Shown here: positions 11,101 through 21,834 of the stretch, piece by piece
Position numbering within the stretch: position 1 is the stretch's first letter
Layout of the letters: every line of letters begins with the position of its first letter
Assembly (NCBI GenBank): GCA_036362985.1
Contig: JAYGXS010000009.1
Span: 15,469,699-15,533,698 of the forward strand
Direction: 5' to 3'
From: Ligula intestinalis
Taxonomy: Eukaryota; Platyhelminthes; Cestoda; Diphyllobothriidea; Diphyllobothriidae
Length of the DNA: 64,000 nt
The notes under the pieces: model-generated
What the model saw: the letters and a program-made list of their open reading frames with translations, nothing else
What the model was told of the DNA's origin: nothing
The model's database searches: none
Program-made: the position numbers and the translations under genes

Positions 11101-13967
11101 TCCTTAACAGAGTTTCCAATTCGTCTGATTTACCGAAAAACTTTGAACTGGTGGCTAACGCTCTGAGAGTAAGTCGCCTCTGTTTGGCAAAATGCTATCT
11201 CATTGTCCGCAGGCGTAGTTATTTTGGACGGCACCACCATAGTTATCCAGTCTAGAGGAAACTTTTCCAGCCGGGGTCTCAGTCTGATTTTTGTTCCCAG
11301 GCTGAAGCTGTTCATTCGAGTAGCTCCGTTTCAGTAGAATGATCGAAGTTTTTAAGTACGCAGGAATTCCACTTGCCTAGAGGACAAATCTTGCTAACAT
11401 CAGGTATGCCTTGAACCCCTCGTATACATCATAGTAATTGCTATGAACATTTGGATGACACCAGAAAACAAGTATATCAAAGCTCCCTTTCTGCGGTTTC
11501 CGCCGCGACGCTGTTTGCAAAGGCGCTTTAGTCCAGTAAATTTGCGGGTAATAAGTATTGCTTTTGAAAACCCTATTAAAAACGATACATTATTTAAAGC
11601 AAAGTAAATATGTTACCATAAAATACAGAGCAACATTGATTTTACAGCACATACTTGCACGTCTGTTGAAGTTCCCCTACGTTTCAGAATCATTATCGAT
11701 GCCCAGTGTATCGTCGCCGATTGCTGTTTCTAAACCTCTTCTGACGCTGTCAAAATATTGCTACCGTATATTCAGTCTACCCGACTAAATGACTGACTCA
11801 TCCTTACATTATTTCACCTCCTTGATCGGCTATTCCTGTGCGGACGGAAGAGTTGCTCGTCAAATTTATTAAAGTTTGTTTTGATACTATTTGACGACTT
11901 CTCGTTGATTCGCCGGTGTTATGCTGCGAATTTTCGACAGCCTCTTCCCTTACAGACTGCTTATCGCTGACTTAATTCCTAATCAATGTTGCGCCATTTT
12001 TAACAACCTCCAAGCTATGTAGAGATGGTTGCCGGTGGTGGATCAAAAGCGACGAGCGCTACCCAATTTCTAACTGTGCCTGTTTTTTTCCAACTTTTCC
12101 AGGCTGAAAAGGTAGCCGCAATGGACGATGAAGCGGATGTAGACGATGCACCGGATGAGTTCTGTGATCCGATCATGGGCAGCATTATGCAGGACCCTGT
12201 CCGTTTACCGACGTCGAACAAAGTTGTCGATCGAAAGACCATTTATCGTCATCTCCTCAGGTAGGCCAAGTTCTTATAACTACATTTACATCCGTCTTTT
12301 CAAAGTCTGTTGCATCTTAGAGTTACTTGCTTATACTAAGCTCTCCTGCTTTCCCCATAGCCCTGCGCGTGCTTTACCGTTGAATTATTCTTTTTTTAAA
12401 CTACCTTGACGACGAGCTATTCTAACGCTTTCCCGGTTGCTCTTGCGCCATACTAGATCATGGCCATATTTGGCTTTAAGTACTCAGATCTCGAGCCCAC
12501 AATTGTAGCAGCTGAAAACACTGCGGACGCCTACTATAACAACATCTACCGAGGGTCACTCGCTGCACTCTGGCTCAACTGTGCAGTGGCTACTCAATAG
12601 TCCTCTGCCAGTATCAACATCGGCTTGGCCCGTCCACAGCTGACTGCTGTCCCGGATGCGGCGCTTCTCCGCATGACTGTCAGCATCTGTTCGCCTGCAG
12701 TTCCCGGCCAGGCACCCACCTCACTCCCGCGGACCTTTGGCTCAAGCCAGTCGAGGTCTCGGCTTTTCTCCGACACCCAATTTGGATTCCGGCGGGGATT
12801 TTTGATCCAACAATGGGCTACGACACACACTATAACTCGCCGGGTAGGATCACACTACACCGTTGACATCCGCCTGCGGGCACTTAAAAGACTATGAAAG
12901 ATCGGTTACGCAACTAACTGGTCCCGTTGTCTTGGAGCTTGCTCTCAAGCCCAAGTGCATTACACACAAATAAAAGGACGTCTGAGATGGCCGGTTCTAC
13001 CTTATTAGCCGTCATAATCAGCCAGCCATACCCAACCCCAGGGATGGCAACCCCGATTTTCGAGGTTACAGCGGTGGTCTTCCAACTAAAAAGGTCGTGG
13101 GTTCGAACCTCGGGATTCGCCACTCCTGGGATTGTATAAGTCGGGCTGATGACGGCCAACAAGCCGCAAATAGCTATTGAAGTCTCCCTTTTCTTCGTCA
13201 GCAATGTAGTCCTGTCTGTAATTTAGAAGACTGTCCAAGCGACGTTAGCGCCACTTATGGTAGTCTATCAACTCTGGTGCTTTTTCCCATCTGCATAATC
13301 TAACAGTGTTCCTTGCGTGGGCATAGGCTAGCAAGTCTGAAAGTATGGAAATACAGTAGTTCATGGGCTCTTTACATGGCAGGGCCATTGGTTTTTTTGT
13401 CAAAGGCGATCGTGAGTACTTGCAACCGAATTCAAAATGCGAGTGCAACCTACTCGCCAGCAACTGCGCCGAAATACCAGACCTTGCTTGATAGTTTGGA
13501 AAGGGTCTGCGCCATGAAAGTCAACAGTCATGAGGGCACCAGCTATATTCTGCTGGTTCGGTAAAGCAATGGATTTGTAGCCTACACCGATTACCAGTGA
13601 CAGAGTTCACAGTAGATTATCCTCGTGCGTTTCTTACAAAGCCGCGGTCAAATAAGATGGGTGGATAGAGAGCAGATAATACCTGTAGTTGAATATTTTA
13701 ACGCCATATCTGGAAAATATGTACCTGCTTATACGTGAGATTAAGTATGCAAGCGGAAAGATTCGAAAGAAGCTCTGGAAATATCGCCGCCCATATTCCT
13801 ATTCCTTACAGTAAATTCAGCCTTCTTTTTCTTTCAGTGACGCAACGGACCCCTTCAACCGACAGCCTCTTGAAATGGCAATGGTTGAACCCGCTACAGA
13901 ACTGAAAGCACAAATCGATGCCTGGTTGAAAAGCCGTCGAGAAGAACGCCAGAAGGCTACACAGTAA
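2146..13967 (+). CDS. Ubiquitin conjugation factor E4 (UBE4/Ufd2), 3' nine exons
   Basis: Predicted exons: 2146-2423, 2526-2728, 6114-6423, 10128-10294, 10496-10682, 10793-10907, 11005-11168, 12103-12260 and 13838-13967 (stop TAA 13965-13967). Every junction is GT-AG and phases agree throughout, giving 569 C-terminal residues. The family elongates ubiquitin chains on substrates as an E3/E4 ligase in nucleus and cytosol. The Ufd2 core is recognisable: [55 protein letters not shown] and YGFRPDVL. The U-box starts near residue 490 with [20 protein letters not shown] and continues across the last intron into [10 protein letters not shown] and [12 protein letters not shown], so it looks complete. 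The N-terminal part is not seen here and probably lies left of the window. The first listed acceptor (2145/2146) is the least certain. Introns 2, 3, 7 and 8 contain repeat debris. UBE4A versus UBE4B identity is not decided. Confidence 0.9.
2808..3790 (-). mobile_element. Second Penelope-like family fragment, GIY-YIG domain (PLE-2), in UBE4 intron 2
   Basis: Read on the minus strand with frameshifts, the order is [69 protein letters not shown], then [13 protein letters not shown]. This order (substrate-like linker, GIY, YIG-R, EH, H, E) is the PLE endonuclease of a family different from PLE-1. The open part 3247-2990 continues the tail. The motif CTGGGACTCGCAT at about 2840-2827 recurs with one extra G at 7800-7786, suggesting a shared 3' end. 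Several stops break the frame, so it is a dead 5'-truncated copy. The stretch 3801-4560 shows no gene. Confidence 0.7.
4573..4860 (+). repeat. Dispersed foldback-arm repeat, single-arm copy A
   Basis: It begins AGGTTAAGATTAACGCTAAC and proceeds through TTTTCCAGGTCCGGTTCCTC, a (GA)n run at 4637-4652, GGTCATGGGAAGGCC and TCCGTTCCCTAATCGGGTCG. The same order occurs at 29505-29720 and inverted at 33650-33940, and its inner end forms the centre of the palindrome at 20470-21343. It lies in a UBE4 intron. The stretch 4861-5470 shows nothing recognisable. Confidence 0.6.
5480..5615 (+). mobile_element. 3' tail of a CR1-like LINE (5'-truncated)
   Basis: The short hairpin AGGCCCCTTGGGCCTT at 5579-5594 is followed by AAATATACAATTTATTATTA. 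The same hairpin plus TAAATATA-type tail ends the LINE copies at 58054-58098 (+) and 61064-61041 (-). No coding part remains. The left boundary is approximate. The stretch 5616-6113 shows nothing identifiable. Confidence 0.55.
7571..8690. repeat. Repeat block split by a MITE (7571-8071 and 8567-8690)
   Basis: GGAACATTCTAGAAAGACCA at 8045-8064 resembles GGAATATTCTGGAAAGACCA at 36229, upstream of the RTE copy. Beyond the MITE, CAATCAGAACCGGCTTTGCC at about 8636 resembles TATCAGAACCGCTCACCTGCC near 36335. So the block probably derives from an RTE-associated 5' region interrupted by the MITE 8072-8566. Its left part shares GCGAGTCCC...GATCGCTGGGA with 2829-2873. No coding capacity is convincing. 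The stretches 6424-7560 and 8691-10127 (UBE4 intron 3) hold nothing else I can name. Confidence 0.4.
8072..8566. mobile_element. TA-flanked MITE with AAGCCCA subterminal repeats
   Basis: The left end TACATTAGTCGCTGGTTATT and the reverse complement of the right end, TACAGTATTCGCCGGCTATT, are matching terminal inverted repeats that continue into TAAGCCCAC. TA at both ends fits the Tc1/mariner-type target. AAGCCCA or its near variant recurs several times near each end (8092, 8125, 8176, 8195, 8512). It is 495 bp long with no transposase, so it is non-autonomous. It lies in UBE4 intron 3. Confidence 0.7.
12430..12900 (+). mobile_element. C-terminal fragment of a LINE ORF2 with C2HC-type finger
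   Basis: Frames shift, but the order [17 protein letters not shown], then [41 protein letters not shown] and [10 protein letters not shown] matches the region after RT in Jockey-type LINEs. There a CPxCG...HxxHLFxC finger follows a TLAQLRSGY block. It has several stops and sits in UBE4 intron 8, between the two U-box exons. No RT domain is left. The stretches 11169-12102 and 13231-13837 show nothing further. Confidence 0.65.
13020..13230 (+). mobile_element. tRNA-derived SINE copy 1
   Basis: A box-B-like sequence GGGTTCGAACCTCGGG lies at about 13090-13105, preceded by a box-A-like GAGGTTACAGCGGTGG. After it comes GGGCTGATGACGGCC and CTCCCTTTTCTTCGTCAGCAATG. The same body and tail recur at 29985-30293 and 34040-34270. 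The copies lack true cloverleaf pairing, so they are SINEs rather than tRNA genes. Confidence 0.6.
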
Positions 13968-14156
13968 CCCTGATGATCATCTTGGTTTCGCGTGTTCTCT
14001 TCTCTCCTCTTCTTGATAATTTCGTGCAGTGGCACGCTGACCGTCAAACTTGCTCTGTGAGACATTTCCTGTATTTAGGTTGCGGTGTGCGTGATCAGGA
14101 CCACAAACAACAGGTGGATCAGCCTCGCATCATGGTACAGGGTCTCCGTTTACTTC

Positions 14157-14206
14157 AATTAAAGTAGTTTTGCCGTGATCATTGTTTTTTCTCAATGTGC
14201 AATTAA
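14157..14206 (+). terminator. Likely polyadenylation region of UBE4
   Basis: ATTAAA hexamers occur at about 14158 and 14201, roughly 190-235 bp past the UBE4 stop codon. No AATAAA is closer. They sit in the 418-bp gap between the convergent UBE4 and TRAPPC2L stop codons. The choice of site is inference. Confidence 0.4.
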
Positions 14207-14385
14207 AACGCTCACAAATAGGTCCTCCTGTAGCTGATTCTGGCCAGAATGAAGGAAACGTGACTAATGACACCGTTTTCTGGTCGTAACGGGTAATCGG
14301 GGCCGGGAAGAAAGATTTTTAATGAAAAAACTGGCAAATGCCAAACAATAAGACAAATATCACAGACTTAGGACAGATCGTTCAC

Positions 14386-17340
14386 TCATTTTGGGTACTC
14401 CAAAAGCGAATCAACCACCTCCTCAAATCTTTTTGCGGATGCTGAGTCAGAGGGATTAATCGGAGTGTTGGAGACATAGAATGGGGAAGAGAGGAGACGC
14501 ACGTAAGCATCGTGCAGATCTTGAAACGTTTTTCGGACTTTAGAGTCCAGCTGCACGCCAGAATTTGGTCCCGCGGCGTCCACAGCGGTAGAATGAACTT
14601 CTTGCACTAAAATAAACTGGAAAGGGGAGAGGAAGTAGTCTGCCGTTAAATACAAATAAAAAATTACTAGAAACTGAAATACGCAACTACTGTTTTCGCA
14701 AAAGCTAGTGCTCTTCAACAAACCTCAACTAGGATGTATCAGGGATCCACAGGTCATTCAGAAGTCTTACAAATCATCGAAATTCGGGTGTACTTCTTTA
14801 AAAAGCGTGCGGTAGAGCTGTACGACTGTATGCATCGACTGGGTGCCATCCACAAGTTGATAGACACCCAGTCCTACTAGAATACATTAATTGACAAACT
14901 CCTTTTAACCGGAAAATACAACAGCGTATCTGGGCATGCATTCTAATTCAATTCAGGGTGTAGACTGCACTTAAAATTCGGACCTTCCTCGTTTTAATCG
15001 TGCAGTGCACAATTTATTTCTCAAACGCATTCTGATAACTCTTGTGTGAGAAGTCAGATGAGGACTAGCGCCCTCAGCCGTCCGCAGCAGCACCGACCGA
15101 CTACTGTAGCACAGCAGCAGATGGCTTAAGAAATTCATATAGACGTCGAGAATCCTAAGCAAATTCGGAAGTTATCAACCTATGAAAGCGCCGATTTGTT
15201 GTACAGCGGGTTTGCAATTTTTAAAGGCTTCACGAGCAAGCGGAAAAACGAGAATTTTACACAAACGTTAGTCCCGTTGGATAATCAAGTACACCTACCC
15301 ATTGTAGGACTGGGATAGCGTGTTTCATGAGTCTATTAATAAACTCCAAGGGATATCTTCGCCGTTATTATAGAACACAGCACAAAACGGTTGTCCAGTT
15401 TTCACATCATAAAATTGCGGCACAGACGACGCCTTACAATTAAAAGGTTAAGTTATTTTTACGTGAGCAATTAGTCAAGCATTATTCTATTTGTCTCTAC
15501 GGAAACCAAATACCTCATTCACTCAACACTACCGTCCTTAGCGGACGTCTACAAGGCTAAAGTATCCGATGTTACGACAAGTAGGCAAAGTGATATTTCA
15601 ATCAGCAGTAAAAACCGAACACGGCCGGATGGCTTTAGAGGGCATTCTGCGGTGCGATCTAAGAGTAAACAGTTTTTTTAGGGGCAAAGCACTTGCTTAA
15701 TCGGAAACAGCAAGTATTCTAGTGTTGGTCTCTACCGCTCACAAATCCTGCTGGCATACAACTCCTAAGTTTTTGCTCGCGGATCAAAAGGAGTGGGACG
15801 TACGTAAGTGGTTCAGTTACCCTGCAATTGCCCTAGATACTGGCTGGTTATGGATACCAGCATGGGGGCTTTTCCACCTTAGTACGACTACTGCGACGTT
15901 ATACGATCCATTAGCTCAGCATGTGTTGCCAATCAATCATGTTTCTTTCCCTCAGACAATCTATCATGACAGTCTCAGTTAGCTGCCGTAGCATCCAATC
16001 CATCATCCCCTAGCCAGAGCGTCTTCTAATAGTGTGTACAGCTCCAGTTTCCTACCGCCCACAGAACCCGCACATACGTTGTCGTCCCCAGGTCATCTAC
16101 CTGAAAATCATGAATTTGCTAGTGCAGCTGCCATGTTTAAACAGTTTTAGACTATACACATATTGTAGAAAATCTTCTTTTGACTCAGCTGGTAACTGCA
16201 ATGGTCAACTCGGCCAATAGGACGACATAAAACTACTCGGAATAGGAAACGGCTTACAAGTAGCTACTCATACAAATGACTGCCTCCTTGTATCCACCCA
16301 GCCAGTTCAAGTTATCGAACACAATGTTATGGCAGAGCGATAACCAATATGCACACAGGCATCGGTCTCAGCAGTCCAAAAGTGCCTTCCGCCATCACCA
16401 CAGGCTACGTTGAGAGGCCGTAGCAATGGATGTCTACCAGCTTTAAACGGTGGGTTGACTGGTTTCACTGATCTGCATTCACATGCTACCTGCCCAGAAA
16501 AACTAGGGAGAAGATTAATCATCTTCTTGTTACCCTTTAACACTGTTTACCGTTTTCAGATGGAAATTTAGTCATGCAAACATACACTGCACTCTAAGGC
16601 ATACTTAATATTCCGGAAGCCATTCTGTTCTTATACAGAGGCCTCGTCTACGGAACGTTTGGAAATTATTCATTATAAAAGACTTCGATAAGACGTTAAG
16701 TAGTATTCTGATAGTAGCTGTCGATTGCGCAGCCGGCCATGTTGTATTGATCTTGGCGCACAAATTAATGAACGTCCCATGTGCTAATTTTCTAAAGGTA
16801 GAACTCGTGAACAGTTGGAGGAAGACGGGCACTTCATTATCCAGAGGCCGACGGATGGAAAAAAGGCCGGTTAATAATAGCGGGTTTCGCGCAGTTCTTC
16901 CCCGCACCATTTCACTAACAGCACATACCACTTCCGCGCTCATATGTCTACACAGCGCGACACAAGCTGTAGCTGGCACGTATACACTATAGTGTACTAG
17001 CAGATGGGCAAGTCATTGCAAAAAACAGTCATATCAGTCTTAATTATTTGAATTGGACATACTTCTAAGCATACTTCTGAACAAAATTTACCTTAACATT
17101 TGTGTTAGTAACGTATCCGTAAACGTAATGATCGTCTATTGGGTAAAGTAGGCCAAGGTAGCGATTCGAACTGTCTTTGTCGGGAAAAGCGGACTTGGTG
17201 GAAATAATTCCAGTTTTTTCGTCGATTACATCCAGGGCACCATAAACCCGGAAATGATAGCTCAGTAGGTCTGATGACTTCGTAGCTTTGAGGTACAAGG
17301 GACTGTTACGGCTCGATATGACCGCGATGCAGACATTCAT
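14386..17340 (-). CDS. TRAPPC2L: TRAPP complex subunit 2-like (TRAPPC2L)
   Basis: Two exons on the minus strand: 17340-17092 (ATG at 17340) and 14616-14386 (TGA at 14388-14386). The donor is AAG|GTAAAT and the acceptor CCCTTTCCAG|TTT. Both are phase 0, giving 159 aa against about 140 aa for animal homologues. Exon 1 opens with MNVCIAVISSRNSPLYLKAT and carries LDVIDEKTG, YLGLLYPIDDHYVYGYVTNT. Exon 2 holds KVRKTFQDLHDAYVRLLSSPFY and ends with an RFEEVVDSLL helix. These are the longin-type sedlin fold landmarks of the family. TRAPPC2L is an adaptor subunit of TRAPP complexes that activate Rab GTPases in ER-Golgi and Golgi tethering. The extra length lies before KVRKTF, in a poorly conserved loop. 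The 2.47-kb intron holds no element I can name. An ATTAAA reads on the minus strand at about 14321-14316, a plausible poly(A) signal. Confidence 0.93.
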
Positions 17341-17698
17341 GAGTAGCGGTGAATTTGCTCACAAAATTGACTATAAGTTTACACACTTCCGGCCAATATG
17401 CAAATAACTTGTTGGTTGTCTACCGAAATTCGTTGATATACTTTTATCAACCAACCAACGTTAAACTTGGCCCCTCCAACCAAAATAAACTAAAATTACC
17501 GGGGATTCTTATAATAATTTAAAATAAATCTTTAAGCAAGTGAGTGCACCATTACAGAACAACGCACATACTCCCATGCGTACATCGACGCCAATTTTAT
17601 CCAACAACTCTATCTTTTCAGATCATCCTTTATATATATTTTCAGTCTATCTTTTGACTTGTTTACTTCACGATTTGGAACGAGTTGTGACGAGCGCA

Positions 17699-18673
17699 GT
17701 ACCCTAATAGCAATATTCCGGTACCAAAGGATGTAAAAGTTCCAGTCGGACTTAAGGATAGAGACGAATAGGTCCCTGTAGCCTTTGGTACTAGTGCACC
17801 ATGATTGCGTTTATGGGCGGTATTCCGTGCGTTGACTGGGGGAGGTTACAAGCCATCATCGAAATAGATGGTCGAACGCACACACACTAGCCCCCCCCCT
17901 CCAGCTAAGTAAACCCCTACGTGCATTCACGCTTTCTACTTTTGCTCCCCCCACCAAAAAAATACGGCGCCTTGATTGATGTCTTGCTGTGGCAACACTT
18001 TCCGTCGTATGCCTAGGGCGAAAAACCCGTGTTCAGATCACACTGCGTTCTAATAGGAGGGGGTAGAGATGTCTTTGCCAAGAAGGGCTAGGTGTCGACT
18101 ACGTGCATAAAATGCACTCTTAAGAGGCTCGGTTAAGCCGAATGTGAAGACGTAGTTTTTTAATGGCTGTCTGATTACCTTCTCAAACGGCCTGGAGAGT
18201 AAAACTCCTCATGGCATTAGGAGGGGGCTGGCAACTATAAAAATTCGTGTGAACCGAACCTGCTCGGAGTGCACTTGATACACGTAGTCCACGCCTTGCC
18301 CTCTACACCTCTACATCCCTCCTATTAGAATGCATTTAGTGTGATCTGAACACGGGTTTTTCGCCCTAGGCATACGCCGGTATAAGTTGCCAAAGCAAGA
18401 CATCAATCCAGGCGCTGAATTTGTGTTTTTGGAGGGGGGAAGGAGGAGCAAAAGTAATAGGCGTGCATGCGCGAAGGGTTTTTTTTAGGCATGTGTTCGA
18501 CCACCTAATTTGATGATGGTTTGTAACCTCCCCCAGTCAAGGCACGGAATACTGCCCACATACGCAATCACGGCGCTCTAGTACCAAAGGCTACAGTGGC
18601 CTATTCGTCTCTGTATTTTAGTCTGACTGGAACCATTATATCCTTTGGTACCAGAACATTGCTATAAGGGTAG
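17699..18673. mobile_element. Palindromic (foldback) element, about 975 bp
   Basis: The left end GTACCCTAATAGCAATATTC pairs with the right end (reverse complement CTACCCTTATAGCAATGTTC). The pairing continues through GGTACCAAAGGAT, GAGACGAATAGG, AGCCTTTGGTACTAG, GACTGGGGGAGGTTAC and the inner GACTACGTG...ATGCACTC / GAGTGCACTTG...CACGTAGTC. The arms thus span almost the entire length and meet near 18186. No ORF is seen. No target duplication is evident. The stretch 17341-17698 shows nothing. Confidence 0.75.
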
Positions 18674-19329
18674 AAGGGTTTAACATTTGAAGGTGATGGC
18701 ATAACACAGAGAGAGATATTAAGCTAACTGTTAAAATATCAATCAAAGTATTCAGAAAAAACGTCTTCACTACCTAAGCCCAGAGTATACATTTTTAAAT
18801 ATATGCAAGAAACAGAAGGATTGCGTGAAATGCATTTCTATTAGGATTATATTTTTCATTAGTTTTTTTATTTCTGTCTCTTTATACGGAAGATAGCGCG
18901 CCGGACATGGTATTACGGAATGTTGATGTGTTGAGTGTAATTTCTGCTCAATATCATAAGACGGAATCAGAAAAGTTTCGGTCTTTTCTGCCATAATAAG
19001 TAAGTTTTATCAGCACTATCCATACCTCCTTAGAATTTATTTGTAAGCATATATGTTTTCTTAAAAACTCACTATCCGGGAACTGACGGTATTTCTTATC
19101 CTACTTATCAAGAGAACGACGAGTGTCCTACCATTTTTTAACCTAGTTTGCCAGGAAAATAAGTTATTAAGCGTTTCACAACCTGGTTTTGTAAGTAGAA
19201 GGTCATGGAAAGTGCCACTTAAGTTTTATTAACATTCCTAACCCCGCTCGTAATAAGTAATAATTAGTGGTTTTGATCTACTTTAACCTTAGCAAAGCTT
19301 TTGACAAGTGAAACTGAAAGCCCTCGGCA

Positions 19330-19650
19330 TCTGGCCTACTCTCCTTAATTTCATTGACTCCTACTTGTTTTGACCGCAGCCAGAAGGTCTCAGTATGTAA
19401 CAGCTACTCAACGTCTCAATCGATCATGCGTGCTTTGACTTCCCTCCTCTTCTTCCTTTACAAAAATGAAATATCAACTGTGCTAAAAAATTCCAGACAT
19501 TTCACTTATGCAAATGACATTAATTGGATATACTCATTTTCTACGGGCACGGTCAATATTTGCGTTGATTTTATGACCGCAACGACGAACGCGCACAAAC
19601 TGTTATTTATTGAGAATGGAAGGCAGTTTTTAGGCAGGAAGAATGTAATG
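19330..19650 (+). mobile_element. Decayed CR1-like RT fragment C
   Basis: The + frame reads FDRSQKVSVCNSYSTSQS, FFLYKNEISTVLKNS, YANDINWIYSFSTGT, ICVDFMTATTNAHKL. It parallels NRSQKVLVGNSFFTSQ, LCINEISTVLKKS, DADDLKYIYSFSKDT of the copy at 56251. The catalytic YADD has become YAND, so it is inactive. The stretch 18674-19329 shows nothing else. Confidence 0.7.
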
Positions 19651-19843
19651 TAGGTAAAACAGAAGGCTGCTTTAGGCAGAATGTCATATAGGCAAAAGAG
19701 AGGACTGCCTGACGCAGGACGTATACTGAGGATGAAGGCACAGTTCCAAAGGCGAGTCATGCTGACACCACCCTGTATATGGTGTGGAATAAATGTAATA
19801 GGCTGAATACTGGCCGATTAGAATAAGGAAAGGGGTGAGCCCG

Positions 19844-20470
19844 CTATCCAGGAGTGAAAACTGGGCAGTCAGAACAAAGAAGGGGGTGACGCGCTTCTGC
19901 GACCTTTATCGCCTCCGACGAACTGCGGCAAGATGCCTCGACCACACGTGCGGGCATACACAACACAAACCACGTCAGTCGTCTGCTTTGGATGACGTGC
20001 GATATCGTTGCAACGTTTTTGCAGCGAGTCCGAACTGCCTTATTGGAACCGAATTCGATATGCTTCACTTGAAGGATGGTCCTTAAGCAGAAGTGGTCAA
20101 ATACCTCCCGTTTTCGTTCTTCTTCCACGCGCATAGTCCAGCATTATCAACAGTGAGGAACGAAAGTCAAAAATAATGCGTGGTACACGCGAACCTTCGT
20201 GGCAATCGAAATATTGTATCGGGTCTACAGGCACATTCTAAGGCTTCAGAAAACTCTGCAAGCTGCGTCCATTCGAGAGGCAATATCGTTCTTCCTCTGT
20301 ATATTCGGCAAAAGCCTCGCTCCGAGCTATGTGAAACAGTTTACTTCTTTAAATTAAGAGTCCTTTATCATGAGAAGTGCCTTCTTTTTCGCAGGAATGG
20401 AGCATAAATGTACTTGGGTCTTCTCAGCATTGATAGACATACCGACCGACTTAATGACCTCACCTGTAAT
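19844..20470 (-). mobile_element. Decayed RTE-type LINE fragment
   Basis: The minus frames hold GMSINAEKTQVHLCSIPAK (about 20440-20370) and then VFDHFCLRTILQVKHIEF and ISHVIQSRRLTWFVLCM (20134-19844). They align in order with VMSINSGKTKLFSSCIP, VFDHQCLRTIL and ISQAIQESRLRWFGHVL of the RTE copy at 38.6-39.1 kb. It abuts the palindromic element starting near 20470. Confidence 0.7.
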
Positions 20471-21343
20471 GACATATGTGTAGTGGTGCTGCAGCCCACT
20501 GCCTTCAAACGCGAGATGGCGCCAACGTGGTCTTGTTTCGGGGACAGCCTTGGCCATCCAGTCCCTTGACCCAGTGCGTTGGTCGATGTCTGAATGCAGG
20601 AAGTGACCTTTACCCTGGGGTGCGCACACACGTGAGGCAATCAGACGAATGAGCGTCCTGTATCGCTCAAGGCCAGTTAGGGTCCTCAAATCCTCCGCGG
20701 CCCTTGTAACAATAACTGCTGCTTAGCCCCACTTGGGATGCGGCTACTTTACTAGCTGGTCTTGCTTTCCAAGTCAAACTTCTTCCTCCATCTAGTCTCC
20801 TTTCCTTTGTGTACACAACAAACCATTCCTACTATTCTGGCCTGCACCGACTTCTCTTTTCCTAAGAAACTGGACCTGAATGTTATAGGAGTTAAGGCTA
20901 AGATGGTTCACCCTCACGCCTATTACTTTCAGGTCCAGTTTCTTAGGAAAAGAGAAGTCGGTGCAGGCCAGAATAGTAGGAATGGTTTGTTGTGTACGTA
21001 AAGGAAAGGAGACTAGATGGAGGAAGAAGTTTGACTTGGAAAGCAAGACCAGCTAGTAAAGTAGCCGCATCCCAAGTGGGGCTAAGCAGCAGTTATTGTT
21101 ACAAGGGCCGCGGAGGATTTGAGGACGCTAACCGGCCTTGAGCGATACAGGACGCTCATTCGTCTGATTGCCTCACGTGTGTGCGCACCCCAGGGTAAAG
21201 GTCACTCCTTGCATTCAGACATCTACCAACGCACTGGGTCAAGGGACTGGGCGGCCAAGGCTGTCCCCGCAACAAGACCACGTCGGCGCCACCTTGCGTT
21301 TGGAGGCGGTGGGCTGCAGCACCACTACATATGTGATATAGGC
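20470..21343. mobile_element. Large inverted-repeat (palindromic) element with 47-bp loop
   Basis: The arms run about 20470-20880 and 20928-21343 and are near-identical inverted copies. Examples are ACTATTCTGGCCTGCACCGA / TCGGTGCAGGCCAGAATAGT and AAGTCAAACTTCTTCCTCCA / TGGAGGAAGAAGTTTGACTT. The loop 20881-20927 (TGTTATAGGAGTTAAGGCTA...) is the terminal motif of the dispersed repeat found singly at 4573, 29505 and 33940. The ORFs on the two arms are mirror images of each other and are not genes. It could be an inverted duplication of that repeat or an assembly inversion artefact. Confidence 0.8.
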
Positions 21344-21834
21344 ATATTTGTAGCAGTTCTATAGCCCACCTCCTTCAAACTCGAGACGCCACTGCCGGGC
21401 TCTGGCAGGGAAAATTTTGGTTACCCAGACGCGCGTTTCACAGCGCGATGGCGCATGTCCACACCGACGCGTGACCTTTGCCCTCACATGACCGGGGCAC
21501 ATAGACGCGCCCCAAACTTGTCAACCTAACTACGTCCCGAAGCGCTCGTGGCCAATCACCTTCCATGTAGCGCTCTCCCGTCTTCGGTGAATTCTTGCGC
21601 CAACGAACGTTACCACCGTTGCAATGTCGACAATTTACCGCGGTAAAAAAGAGTTGTTCCAAAGGATAGTTAATCCCTACACATCGGTCATGTATATCAC
21701 CTGCCCAATGCCAGTGAAGACTACGATCTTTGTCTCTTTCAGGCATTTTACTGCCCTCGTACTCGAAGATGAGGAGCCATTTTCCAAAAATATAGTTGTT
21801 TGCATGATTTCCCATTAGCAGCTACGTGATAATT

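Noticed and set aside
15722..15982. 86-aa + ORF
   Set aside because: No recognisable domain, no splice signals and no repeat in the window. Left as background.
16605..16992. Overlapping ORFs of 124 aa (-) and 81 aa (+) in the TRAPPC2L intron
   Set aside because: Neither contains a motif I recognise and neither has good splice borders. Chance openness cannot be excluded.
20354..21364. Paired ORFs on opposite strands with the same start (RTLTGLERYRTLIRLIASRV)
   Set aside because: They are mirror translations of the two arms of the inverted repeat, not two genes, and have no recognised domain.
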